From positions 1-64,000 of the forward strand of contig NZ_PHSN01000018.1 of assembly GCF_002871005.1 (NCBI RefSeq): a stretch of DNA of 64,000 nt. The letters are read 5' to 3'. The stretch's first letter is position 1. Each line of letters begins with the position of its first letter. This document shows positions 33,677 to 42,449 of this stretch, one piece after another. The notes below the pieces were generated by a model, which saw only the letters and a list, made by a program, of their open reading frames with translations, did not search any database and was not told where the DNA came from. Origin of the DNA: Acidimangrovimonas sediminis. GTDB taxonomy: Bacteria > Pseudomonadota > Alphaproteobacteria > Rhodobacterales > Rhodobacteraceae. Made by a program: the position numbers and the translations under genes.

Positions 33677-35650
33677 GTGGCGATCAGGACCCCGGACGGG
33701 GAATTCCCGTCGATTCCTGCTCTGTTGCGGCGCAACGCGCGGGACCACGGCGGCCTTGCGGCATACCGCGAGAAGGAATTCGGCATCTGGCAAAGCTGGA
33801 CCTGGACAGGGGCCGAGGCCGAGATCCGGGCAATGGCGATGGGCTTCCTGGCGCTGGGCCTCGCGCGTGGCGATCATGTCGCGGTGATCGGGCGCAACCG
33901 TCCCGCGCTCTATTGGTCGATGGTGGCGGCGCAGATGTGCGGCGCGGTGCCGGTGCCGCTCTACCAGGACGCGACGGGCGATGAGATGGCCTATGTGCTG
34001 GACCATTGCGGTGCGCGCTTCGTCGTCTGCGGCGACCAGGAGCAGGTCGACAAGGTGATCGAGGTGCAGGAGGGCAGCGGCGCCCACGCGATCGAGCAGG
34101 TCGTCTATCTCGACAAGCGGGGGATGCGGAAATACGACCACGCCCGGCTCAACGCCCTGGCCGATGTGGTGGCCGAGGGCCGCGCCGCGCATCACCGCTT
34201 CGAGGCTGAACTGGACGCCCGGATCGCCGGGCTGGACCCCGACAGCACCTGTGTCATGCTCTATACCTCGGGCACGACGGGGCGGCCCAAGGGCGTCGTC
34301 CTGTCGAACCGCAACATCATCGAGACCTCGCGCGCCTCGTCCGAGTTCGACCACCTCAAGGCCGGCGACGACGTGCTGGCCTACCTGCCGATGGCCTGGG
34401 TCGGCGATTTCATCTTTTCCGTGGGTCAGGCGATGTGGACCGGCTTTTGCGTGAACTGCCCGGAATCGGACAGCACGATGATGACCGACCTGCGCGAAAT
34501 CGGGCCCACCTACTTCTTCGCCCCGCCCCGGATCTTCGAGACCATGCTGACCAGCGTGATGATCCGGATGGAGGATGCAGGCCCGCTGAAGAAGCGGCTT
34601 TTCGATCATTACATGAAGCTTGCGCGCCGGGTCGGCCCGGCGATCCTTGACGGTAAGCCCGTCAGCGGGATGGACCGGCTGCGCTATGCGCTGGGGAATC
34701 TGGCTGTCTTCGGGCCGCTGAAGAACACGCTGGGCCTCACGCGAATCCGCGTGGCCTATACCGCGGGCGAGGCGATCGGGCCGGAGATCTTCGATTTCTA
34801 CCGTGCGCTAGGGATCAACCTGAAGCAGCTCTACGGCCAGACCGAGGCCTCCGTCTTCATCACCCAGCAGCCGGATGGAGAGGTGCGGTCCGACACGGTG
34901 GGCGTGCCCTCGCCGGGGGTGGAGGTGAAGATCGGCGACAGCGGAGAGGTCTTCTACCGCTCGCCCGGGACGTTCGTGGAATATTACAAGAACCCCGAAA
35001 GCACGGCTTCGACCAAGGATCCGGAGGGCTGGGTCGCTACCGGCGATGCCGGGTTCTTCGAGGAAGGCACCGGCCACCTGCGCATCATCGACCGCGCCAA
35101 GGACGTCGGAAAGATGGCCGACGGCCGGCTGTTCGCGCCGAAATACGTCGAGAACAAGCTGAAGTTCTATCCCAACATCCTCGAGGCCGTGGTCTTCGGC
35201 GCCGGGCGAAGGATGTGCACGGCCTTTCTCAACATCGACCTGACCGCGGTCGGAAACTGGGCAGAGCGCAACAATATCTCCTACGCCTCGTACCAGGAGC
35301 TCAGCCAGAACCCGCAGGTGATCGCGGCACTCAAGGCCCATGTCGAGGAGGTCAACCGCTCCGTCGCCGAAGATCCGATGCTGGCGGGCTGTCAGATCCA
35401 CCGCTTTCTCGTGCTGCACAAGGAACTGGACGCCGATGACGGGGAGCTGACCCGCACCCGCAAGGTCCGCCGCAAGATCATCGAACAGAAGTTCGCAGAC
35501 CTGATCGAGGCGCTCTACGGCGGGGCGGACAAGATCTACACCGAGACCGAGGTGACCTATGAGGACGGCCGCAAGGGCGCGATCAAGGCGACGCTGACGA
35601 TCACCGACGCGGACACGGTGCCGCGCACGCAGAGGATGGCGGCGGAATGA
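33677..35650 (+). CDS. Long-chain-type acyl-CoA synthetase (AMP-binding)
   Basis: Adenylate-forming ligase of 657 residues that would activate a carboxylic acid to its CoA thioester. The AMP-binding P-loop is YTSGTTGRPKGVVLSN; further motifs are YGQTEASVFI and GWVATGDAGFFEEGTGHLRIIDR. The pattern is that of the FadD15-like long-chain group, including the long C-terminal part after the hinge (KDVGKMADGRLFAPKYVENKLKF). The start is GTG at 33677 with GGGGAGGAGGAGAAG upstream. It is first of eight genes in one rightward operon; its stop overlaps the next start (ATGA). The substrate is unknown; aromatic and aliphatic acids are both possible. Confidence 0.92.
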   Translation: MAIRTPDGEFPSIPALLRRNARDHGGLAAYREKEFGIWQSWTWTGAEAEIRAMAMGFLALGLARGDHVAVIGRNRPALYWSMVAAQMCGAVPVPLYQDATGDEMAYVLDHCGARFVVCGDQEQVDKVIEVQEGSGAHAIEQVVYLDKRGMRKYDHARLNALADVVAEGRAAHHRFEAELDARIAGLDPDSTCVMLYTSGTTGRPKGVVLSNRNIIETSRASSEFDHLKAGDDVLAYLPMAWVGDFIFSVGQAMWTGFCVNCPESDSTMMTDLREIGPTYFFAPPRIFETMLTSVMIRMEDAGPLKKRLFDHYMKLARRVGPAILDGKPVSGMDRLRYALGNLAVFGPLKNTLGLTRIRVAYTAGEAIGPEIFDFYRALGINLKQLYGQTEASVFITQQPDGEVRSDTVGVPSPGVEVKIGDSGEVFYRSPGTFVEYYKNPESTASTKDPEGWVATGDAGFFEEGTGHLRIIDRAKDVGKMADGRLFAPKYVENKLKFYPNILEAVVFGAGRRMCTAFLNIDLTAVGNWAERNNISYASYQELSQNPQVIAALKAHVEEVNRSVAEDPMLAGCQIHRFLVLHKELDADDGELTRTRKVRRKIIEQKFADLIEALYGGADKIYTETEVTYEDGRKGAIKATLTITDADTVPRTQRMAAE

Positions 35651-35926
35651 GTGATCAACGCAAGAGCAAGCGGACACTGGGTTTTCTGGCGCCGTGGCAA
35701 TTGGTGATGCTGCCGGCCTTCGGTGCCGTGCAGTCTGGTCTCGACGCGCGCCCACGCACGGGTCGACGCTGCCAAGGACCCGGCCGAGGCGGGCGCGGTG
35801 CACTTCCTCTCGATGGCCGACGCCGGCGCCTCTCTGATGGCGGTCACGACGATCTGGCTGATCGGCACGCTGTTCCTCGGCCTCGTCTGGGTCGTATTGC
35901 GCTCAAGGGGGCAGGGTCATGAATGA
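35647..35926 (+). pseudogene. Small two-helix membrane protein broken by a frameshift
   Basis: Two frames together encode one sensible protein. The first starts at ATG 35647 (overlapping the ligase stop) and reads MSDQRKSKRTLGFLAPWQLV..AFGAV, basic then hydrophobic. After about codon 28 it becomes Arg/Gly-rich nonsense. The next frame, from about 35725, reads SLVSTRAHARVDAAKDPAEAG and then a clear hydrophobic helix (TTIWLIGTLFLGLVWVVL), ending at 35926. Skipping one base near 35726 joins them into a 92-residue protein with two helices that fits the operon spacing exactly. It may be a mutation, a sequencing error or a programmed shift; no slippery run is seen. Confidence 0.7.
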
Positions 35927-36737
35927 CATGAGCCAAGCCGCCCCCACCGCCGACGGCCGCAAGATCGGCGGTGTGCTGATGGAGATGAAGAACATCACCT
36001 TGCGGTTCGGCGGCGTGAAGGCGATCACCGACATCTCCTTCGACATCCGCGAGGGCGAGATCCGCGCCATCATCGGCCCGAACGGTGCGGGCAAATCCTC
36101 CATGCTCAACGTCATCAGCGGCTTCTACACCCCGCAGGAGGGCGAGGTCTGGTTTCGCGGGCAGCGGCGCCAGCCGATGAAGCCCTACGAGGTGGCGCGC
36201 CAGGGGATCGCGCGCACCTTCCAGAACATCGCGCTGTTCGACGGGATGACGGTGCTCGACAACATCATGACCGGGCGGCTGACGATGATGAAATCGGGGC
36301 TGCTGGCGCAGGCCCTCTGGTGGGGCCGGGCCGAGGCCGAGGAGGTCGCCCATCGCGCGCAGGTGGAAAAGATCATCGACTTTCTCGAAATCCAGGCGAT
36401 CCGCAAGACGCCGGTGGGCCGCCTTCCCTACGGCCTCAAGAAGCGGGTTGAACTGGCCCGGGCGCTGGCGGCGGAGCCGAAGCTTCTGCTGCTCGACGAG
36501 CCCATGGCGGGGATGAACGTCGAGGAGAAGGAGGACATGAGCCGCTTCATCCTCGACGTGAACGACGAGTTCGGCACCACCATCGCGTTGATCGAACATG
36601 ACATGGGCGTGGTCATGGACCTGTCCGACCGGGTCGTGGTGATGGATTACGGCAAGAAGATCGGCGACGGCACCCCCGCCGAGGTCCGCGCGAATCAGGA
36701 CGTGATCGACGCCTATCTCGGGGTCGCCCATGACTGA
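35919..36737 (+). CDS. Liv-type ABC importer ATPase, LivG-like
   Basis: ATP-binding subunit of a branched-chain-amino-acid-type (HAAT) importer, 272 residues. Walker A GPNGAGKSSMLN, signature YGLKKRVELARAL and Walker B LLLLDEPMAGMN are present, with the LivG-type insertion after ARTFQNIALFDGMTVLDNIM. A 20-residue N-terminal extension precedes the domain. The ATG overlaps the end of the small membrane-protein frame. It pairs with the LivF-like ATPase at 40307 to make the heterodimeric motor. Confidence 0.94.
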   Translation: MNDMSQAAPTADGRKIGGVLMEMKNITLRFGGVKAITDISFDIREGEIRAIIGPNGAGKSSMLNVISGFYTPQEGEVWFRGQRRQPMKPYEVARQGIARTFQNIALFDGMTVLDNIMTGRLTMMKSGLLAQALWWGRAEAEEVAHRAQVEKIIDFLEIQAIRKTPVGRLPYGLKKRVELARALAAEPKLLLLDEPMAGMNVEEKEDMSRFILDVNDEFGTTIALIEHDMGVVMDLSDRVVVMDYGKKIGDGTPAEVRANQDVIDAYLGVAHD

Positions 36738-36763
36738 CCATTCCCCCAAGACCGGAGGCCGCC

Positions 36764-37756
36764 ATGGTCCTGCCTGATACCCTTCTTTTCGCGATGGAGG
36801 CCGCGCTGAACGGCCTTCTGTCGGGGGTGATGTATGCCCTCGTGGCGCTGGGGTTCGTGCTGATCTTCAAGGCCTCGGGCATCTTCAACTATGCGCAGGG
36901 GGTGATGGCGCTGTTCGCCGCGCTCACCCTCGTGGGCATCCAGCAGGGGCAGGTGCCCTTCGCCGACCTGATCCACGCCCTCACGGGGGTGGAGATGCAC
37001 GGCTTCGGCTGGACCCTGCCGGCCGTCGTGGCGATCGTGCTGACCGGTATCGTGATGATCGGCATGGCGATGGTGATCGAGACGTTGATCCTCAAGCACC
37101 TCGTCAACCAGCCGCCGATCATCCTGTTCATGGCGACTATCGGGCTGGCCTATTTCCTGGAAGGGCTGGGCGACACGATGTGGGGCTCGGACATCAAGGC
37201 GATGGACGTGGGCCTGCCGCAGGGGATCACCGGCTGGATCGACGAGAGCACCAACAGCCTTTTCGGCTACGGCTTCTATGTCGATCAGCTCAACATCGTG
37301 GCGATGGTGGTGGCGGCGATCCTTGTCACCGCGCTCACGCTCTTCTCGCAGTATTCCAAGCAGGGCCGGGCGCTGCGCGCGGTGGCCGATGACCACCAGG
37401 CGGCGCTTTCGGTCGGCATCTCGCTTCGGTTCATCTGGGTGCTGGTCTGGTCGATCGCGGGGTTCGTGGCACTGGTCGCGGGGATCATGTGGGGGGCGAA
37501 ATCGGGGGTGCAGTTCTCGCTCTCGCTGATCGCGCTGAAGGCGCTGCCGGTGCTGATGCTGGGCGGCTTCACCTCGATCCCAGGCGCGATCGTCGGCGGC
37601 CTCATCATCGGGGTCGGCGAGCAATTGTTCGAATTCTTCGTGGGCCCCCTCGTCGGCGGCGCGACCGAGAACTGGTTCGCCTATGTCCTGGCCCTTCTGT
37701 TCCTCGTGTTCCGGCCGCAGGGCCTGTTCGGCGAGAAGATCATCGAGAGGGTCTGA
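36764..37756 (+). CDS. Liv-type ABC importer permease, LivH-like
   Basis: Inner-membrane permease of 330 residues with about eight hydrophobic helices. The start NGLLSGVMYALVALGFVLIF and FNYAQGVMALF are typical of LivH. The stretch GRALRAVADDHQAALSVGIS contains the EAA-like loop that contacts the ATPases. GGAGG lies directly upstream of the ATG. It is followed by the LivM-like permease gene. Confidence 0.94.
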   Translation: MVLPDTLLFAMEAALNGLLSGVMYALVALGFVLIFKASGIFNYAQGVMALFAALTLVGIQQGQVPFADLIHALTGVEMHGFGWTLPAVVAIVLTGIVMIGMAMVIETLILKHLVNQPPIILFMATIGLAYFLEGLGDTMWGSDIKAMDVGLPQGITGWIDESTNSLFGYGFYVDQLNIVAMVVAAILVTALTLFSQYSKQGRALRAVADDHQAALSVGISLRFIWVLVWSIAGFVALVAGIMWGAKSGVQFSLSLIALKALPVLMLGGFTSIPGAIVGGLIIGVGEQLFEFFVGPLVGGATENWFAYVLALLFLVFRPQGLFGEKIIERV

Positions 37757-37790
37757 CAATGCGCCACCCCCACCCGAAACGGAGGAAGTG

Positions 37791-38867
37791 ATGTTCTACC
37801 GCGAGGCAGGCGACTTCAAGACATCCTACCGCGACGACGGGCAGACCTTCCCGATCCGCTTCGACCGCTACCGCTATTACGCGGTGCTGGTCTTCGGCTT
37901 CGTGGTGCTGCCGTTCCTTCTGAACGACTATTGGACCAACGCTGTCTTCGTGCCCTTCCTTATCTACGCCATCGCGGCGATCGGGCTGAACATCCTCGTG
38001 GGCTATTGCGGCCAGCTCAGCCTTGGGACGGGCGGGTTCATGGCGGTGGGGGCCTATGCCTGTTACAAGCTGACGACGGCCTTTCCCGATGTGAACATCG
38101 TCTTCCACATCCTCGGCGCGGGCATCGTCACCGCGCTGGTCGGCATGCTGTTCGGCCTGCCGTCGCTCAGGATCAAGGGCTTTTACCTCGCCGTCGCCAC
38201 GCTGGCCGCGCAGTTCTTCCTCGTCTGGCTCTTCAACCGGGTGCCGTGGTTCTACAACTACTCGGCCTCGGGCCAGATCTCGATGCCCGAGCGCACGGTG
38301 CTGGGCATTCCCGTCACCGGCGCCTCGGTCGCGCCCTGGGCGGGGTACCTCGTGTGCCTGGTGTTCGCCGTGGCGCTGGCCTGGATGGCGCGCAACCTGA
38401 CCCGCGGGTCGGTGGGCCGCCGGTGGATGGCGATCCGCGACATGGACATCGCGGCCGAGATCATCGGGGTGAACCCCCTGAAGGCCAAGCTGACCGCCTT
38501 CGCCGTATCGTCCTTCTACGTGGGGATCGCGGGGGCGCTGTTCTTTTCGGTCTACCTCGGCGCGGTCGAGGTGGGCGAGGCGTTCGGTATCCAGAAGAGC
38601 TTTGCCGTGCTCTTCATGATCATCATCGGCGGCCTCGGCTCCATCTTCGGAAGCTTCGCGGGGGCGGCCTTCATGGTGGTGCTGCCGGTCATGATCAAGC
38701 TGGTGCTGGTCGACACGCTGGGCTGGCCTACCGACCTTGGCGCGCACATCCAGCTGATGGTCGTCGGTGCCCTGATCATCGTTTTCCTGATCGCCGAACC
38801 CCACGGCATGGCCCAGCTCTGGCGCCTGACGAAGGAGAAGCTGCGGCTCTGGCCGTTCCCGCACTGA
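37791..38867 (+). CDS. Liv-type ABC importer permease, LivM-like
   Basis: Second permease, 358 residues. It has an N-terminal soluble extension of about 30 residues, then NILVGYCGQLSLGTGGFMAVGAY, the LivM signature, and the loop GRRWMAIRDMDIAAEIIGVN that contacts the ATPases. The ATG at 37791 is chosen because CGGAGGAAG precedes it and the frame upstream overlaps LivH. The 34-bp gap to LivH is normal for these operons. Confidence 0.94.
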   Translation: MFYREAGDFKTSYRDDGQTFPIRFDRYRYYAVLVFGFVVLPFLLNDYWTNAVFVPFLIYAIAAIGLNILVGYCGQLSLGTGGFMAVGAYACYKLTTAFPDVNIVFHILGAGIVTALVGMLFGLPSLRIKGFYLAVATLAAQFFLVWLFNRVPWFYNYSASGQISMPERTVLGIPVTGASVAPWAGYLVCLVFAVALAWMARNLTRGSVGRRWMAIRDMDIAAEIIGVNPLKAKLTAFAVSSFYVGIAGALFFSVYLGAVEVGEAFGIQKSFAVLFMIIIGGLGSIFGSFAGAAFMVVLPVMIKLVLVDTLGWPTDLGAHIQLMVVGALIIVFLIAEPHGMAQLWRLTKEKLRLWPFPH

Positions 38868-38949
38868 CACCGACCAACGACCGGGGGCGAACCCCGGCGG
38901 AACCGACGCGACGTCCAACTCACTGGCCCGATACGGGAGGAGAAACCAG

Positions 38950-40239
38950 ATGAAGAAGACCCTGACGACCCTGACGCTTGCCGCGGGCCTGCTGGCCGGG
39001 GTGCCGGCGATGGCCGATCTCGTGATGCCCTCGCTCAGCTACCGCACCGGGCCCTATGCCGCGAACGGCATCCCCTTCGCCGATGCCTACGCCGATTATT
39101 TCACCCTTCTGAACGAACGCGACGGCGGCATCGGCGGCGAGAAGATCAAGCTGGTGGAATGCGAGACCGGCTACAACACCGAGAAGGGGGTGGAGTGCTA
39201 CGAGAGCACCAAGGGCACCGGCGCGCTGCTGTACCAGCCGCTGTCCACCGGGATCACCTACCAGCTGATCCCCAAGGTCACGGCCGACGGCATCCCGATG
39301 CTGACCTCGGGCCTTGGCCGTACCTCGGCGGCGGACGGCAAGGTGTTCAAATGGGTGTTCAACTTCCCGGCCAACTACTGGGACGGCGCCTCGATCATGG
39401 TGAAGTACCTGCTGTCGGAGAATAACGACAGCCTGAAGGGCAAGAAGATCGCGCTGCTCTACCACAACTCCGCCTACGGGAAGGAGCCGATCCGCACGCT
39501 TCAGGACCTGTCGAAGAAGTACGGCTTCAAGCTCAGCCTGATCCCGATCGACGCCCCCGGCCAGGAACAGAAGAGCCAGTGGCTTCAGGTCCGGCGCGAG
39601 CGGCCGGATTACGTGCTGTTCTGGGGCTGGGGCGTGATGAACCCGGTCGCGATCCAGGAGGCCGCCAACATCCGCTTTCCGATGGACCATTTCATCGGCA
39701 TCTGGTGGTCGGGCTCGGAGAACGACGTGAAGCCGGCGGGCGCCGGCGCCAACGGCTACAAGGCGCTGACCTTCTCGGGTGTGGGTGACGGCTTCCCGAT
39801 CTACGGCGACCTCAAGAAATACGTCTATGACGCGGGCAAGGCCGCGGGCGCGGGCGACCAGCACGGCACCATCCTCTACAATCGCGGGCTCTATGCCGCG
39901 ATGCTGACCGCCGAGGCGGCGAAGAAGGCGCAGGAACTGTCGGGCCACGCCCGGATCACGCCCGCCGAGATGCGCGACGGGATGGAGGCGCTGAACGTCA
40001 CCGAGGACCTGATGGCCAAGGATGGCATGCCCAAGTTCGGCCCGGCCTTTCAGGTGACCTGCGCCAATCATGGCGGGTCGGGTCAGGCGCAGGTGATGCA
40101 GTGGGATGCGAAGGCGGCGAAGTGGAACGTCATCACCGACTGGATCCAGTCCGACAGCTCGGTGATCCAGCCTCTGATCGACGCCGACGCCGCGGCCTTC
40201 GCCAAGGAGAACAACATCACTCCGCGCGACTGCAAGTGA
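38950..40239 (+). CDS. Periplasmic substrate-binding protein of the Liv-type importer
   Basis: Binding protein of 429 residues with a signal peptide (LTTLTLAAGLLAGVPAMA, cleaved before DLVMP). The mature part has the type I periplasmic fold: ERDGGIGGEKIKLVECETGY, then GKKIALLYHNSAYGKE at the hinge. Compared with LivJ it is long, closer to the group next to AMP-ligase genes than to amino-acid binders, so the ligand is probably not a branched-chain amino acid. Cysteines in ECETGYNTEKGVECYES could form a disulfide. The operon context suggests a carboxylate ligand (inference). Confidence 0.92.
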   Translation: MKKTLTTLTLAAGLLAGVPAMADLVMPSLSYRTGPYAANGIPFADAYADYFTLLNERDGGIGGEKIKLVECETGYNTEKGVECYESTKGTGALLYQPLSTGITYQLIPKVTADGIPMLTSGLGRTSAADGKVFKWVFNFPANYWDGASIMVKYLLSENNDSLKGKKIALLYHNSAYGKEPIRTLQDLSKKYGFKLSLIPIDAPGQEQKSQWLQVRRERPDYVLFWGWGVMNPVAIQEAANIRFPMDHFIGIWWSGSENDVKPAGAGANGYKALTFSGVGDGFPIYGDLKKYVYDAGKAAGAGDQHGTILYNRGLYAAMLTAEAAKKAQELSGHARITPAEMRDGMEALNVTEDLMAKDGMPKFGPAFQVTCANHGGSGQAQVMQWDAKAAKWNVITDWIQSDSSVIQPLIDADAAAFAKENNITPRDCK

Positions 40240-40306
40240 TCCACCGCCCCGGCCCGGTCGCCACGAACGCGGCCGGGCCGGCGCCCTTTCCCCCGAGGTT
40301 CCAGCC

Positions 40307-41134
40307 ATGCTCGATACCGCGCCCGCGCAGACGGAAACCCTTCTCGAGGTGAACAACATCGAGGTGATCTACAATCACGTCATCCTTGTCCTGAAGGGGG
40401 TGAGCCTGCGGGTCCCGAAGGGCGGCATCACCGCACTTCTGGGCGGCAACGGCGCGGGCAAGACGACGACGCTCAAGGCGATCTCGAACCTGCTGCATTC
40501 CGAACGCGGCGAGGTGACGAAGGGCGCGATCCGCTACCGCGGCGAACGGGTGCAGGACATGTCCCCCGCCGACCTGGTGCGCAAGGGCGTGATCCAGGTG
40601 ATGGAGGGGCGCCACTGCTTTGAGCACCTGACGGTGGAGGAGAACCTGCTGACCGGCGCCTACACGCGGCGCGACGGCAAGGGGGCCGTGAGGGCCGATC
40701 TGGAGATGGTCTATGCCTATTTCCCGCGGCTCAAGGAACGACGTAAGAGCCAGGCCGGCTATACCTCGGGCGGAGAGCAGCAGATGGTCGCGATTGGCCG
40801 CGCACTGATGTCGCGCCCCGAGACGGTGCTGCTGGACGAGCCGTCGATGGGCCTCGCGCCGCAGCTTGTCGAACAGATCTTCGGTATCGTCAAATCGGTG
40901 AACGAGAATGAGGGCGTGACCTTCCTGCTGGCCGAGCAGAACACCAACGTCGCGCTGCGCTATGCCCATTACGGCTACATCCTCGAAAGCGGGCGAGTGG
41001 TGATGGACGGGCCGGCTGTCGAACTGCGCGAGAACCCGGACGTGAAGGAATTCTACCTCGGCATGTCCGACGAGGGGCGCAAGTCCTTCCGCGACGTGCG
41101 CAGCTACCGCCGCCGCAAGCGCTGGCTGGCGTGA
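40307..41134 (+). CDS. Liv-type ABC importer ATPase, LivF-like
   Basis: Second ATPase, 275 residues. Walker A GGNGAGKTTTLKA, Q-loop VMEGRHCFEHLTVEENL, signature TSGGEQQMVAIGRAL and Walker B VLLDEPSMGLAPQ are intact. The EGRHCFEHLTVEENL segment matches LivF. About 30 extra residues at the C-terminus (DEGRKSFRDVRSYRRRKRW) are basic. The stop overlaps a GTG that could start the next gene, but a better start lies at 41164. Confidence 0.94.
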   Translation: MLDTAPAQTETLLEVNNIEVIYNHVILVLKGVSLRVPKGGITALLGGNGAGKTTTLKAISNLLHSERGEVTKGAIRYRGERVQDMSPADLVRKGVIQVMEGRHCFEHLTVEENLLTGAYTRRDGKGAVRADLEMVYAYFPRLKERRKSQAGYTSGGEQQMVAIGRALMSRPETVLLDEPSMGLAPQLVEQIFGIVKSVNENEGVTFLLAEQNTNVALRYAHYGYILESGRVVMDGPAVELRENPDVKEFYLGMSDEGRKSFRDVRSYRRRKRWLA

Positions 41135-41163
41135 CGGTCGGGGATGTGGCGAAGGACGGAAAG

Positions 41164-42405
41164 ATGAGCACCCATTTCGACGATCTGGAAACCCGCAGCG
41201 CCGACCGGCGCGCCGCCGACCTTGCGCGCGACCTGCCCGCCCAGATCGCCCGGGCGATGAAGGCGCCGGGCCTTGCCGCGCTGCTGGGCGAGGTGGATCC
41301 CGCTGCGATCACGACGCCCGAGGCGCTGGCCGCCCTGCCGGTGATCCGCAAGTCGGAGCTGGCCGCGGCGCAGAAGGCCCGGCCGCCGCTGGGCGGGCTG
41401 ATCCCGGCGGGCGGCGCTTTCGAACATGTCTTCCAATCCCCCGGCCCGATCTACGAGATCGGCCGCACCACCCCCGACTGGTGGCGCATGGGGCGTTTCC
41501 TGCATGCGGCGGGGATCGGCGCGGATGACATCGTGCAGAACTGCTTCGGCTACCACCTGACGCCCGCCGGGATGATCTTCGAAAGCGGCGCGCGGGCGGT
41601 GGGTGCGGCGGTGCTGCCCGCCGGGACCGGCCAGACCGAGCTTCAGGTCCGCGCCGCGGCCGATATCGGCTGCACCGCCTATGCCGGCACGCCCGATTAC
41701 CTGAAGGTGATCCTCGACCGCGCGGCGGAGATGGGCGAGACGCTGAAATTCACCCGCGCGGTTGTGGGGGGCGGGGCGCTTTTCCCCAGCCTGCGCGCGG
41801 AGTATGCCGAGCGCGGCATCGCCTGCCTGCAATGCTACGCCACCGCCGATCTCGGCAATATCGCCTATGAGAGCCCTGCGCCCGATGACCCGCCGGGTGG
41901 CCCGCCCGAGGGCATGATCGTCGACGAGGGCGTGATCGTCGAGATCGTCACCCCCGGCACCGGCACCCCCGTCCTGCCGGGGCAGGTGGGCGAAGTGCTG
42001 GTGACCACGCTGAACCCCGACTATCCGCTGATCCGCTTCGCCACCGGCGACCTCTCGGCGGTGCTGCCCGGCGCCTCGCCCTGCGGCCGCACCAACATCC
42101 GGATCAGGGGCTGGATGGGCCGCGCCGACCAGACCACCAAGATCAAGGGCATGTTCGTCCGGCCCGAGCAGGTGGCCGCCCTCGTCGCCCGCCATGACGA
42201 GGTCAGCCGCGCCCGCGTGATCGCCGAGCGCGAGGGCGAGATGGACCTGATGATCGTGCAGATCGAAACCAGGGCCGCGAATCCGGCGTTGTATGAGGGA
42301 AGCGTCCTCGAGACGCTGAAATTGCGGGGCAGGGTCGAACTGGTGCCGCCCGGATCTCTGCCGAACGACGGCAAGGTGATCGAGGACCGGCGCAGCTACG
42401 ACTAG
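41164..42405 (+). CDS. Phenylacetate-CoA ligase-like protein with degenerate P-loop
   Basis: Adenylate-forming-fold protein of 413 residues similar to the PaaK group: RKSEL near residue 60, YAGTPDYLKVILDRA, QCYATADLGNIAYESP, and a C-terminal part GRADQTTKIKGMFVRPEQV with the Asp and Lys regions. The usual Ser/Thr/Gly-rich P-loop (SSGTTGxPT in PaaK) is replaced by QSPGPIYEIG, so ATP use may be changed or lost. The ATG at 41164 has AAGGACGGAAAG upstream. It ends the operon that begins with a full-length acyl-CoA synthetase. Confidence 0.82.
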   Translation: MSTHFDDLETRSADRRAADLARDLPAQIARAMKAPGLAALLGEVDPAAITTPEALAALPVIRKSELAAAQKARPPLGGLIPAGGAFEHVFQSPGPIYEIGRTTPDWWRMGRFLHAAGIGADDIVQNCFGYHLTPAGMIFESGARAVGAAVLPAGTGQTELQVRAAADIGCTAYAGTPDYLKVILDRAAEMGETLKFTRAVVGGGALFPSLRAEYAERGIACLQCYATADLGNIAYESPAPDDPPGGPPEGMIVDEGVIVEIVTPGTGTPVLPGQVGEVLVTTLNPDYPLIRFATGDLSAVLPGASPCGRTNIRIRGWMGRADQTTKIKGMFVRPEQVAALVARHDEVSRARVIAEREGEMDLMIVQIETRAANPALYEGSVLETLKLRGRVELVPPGSLPNDGKVIEDRRSYD

Positions 42406-42449
42406 AGGGCCATATGTCCCCCCGCGTGCCCCGAACGAGGGAGGGAAGG

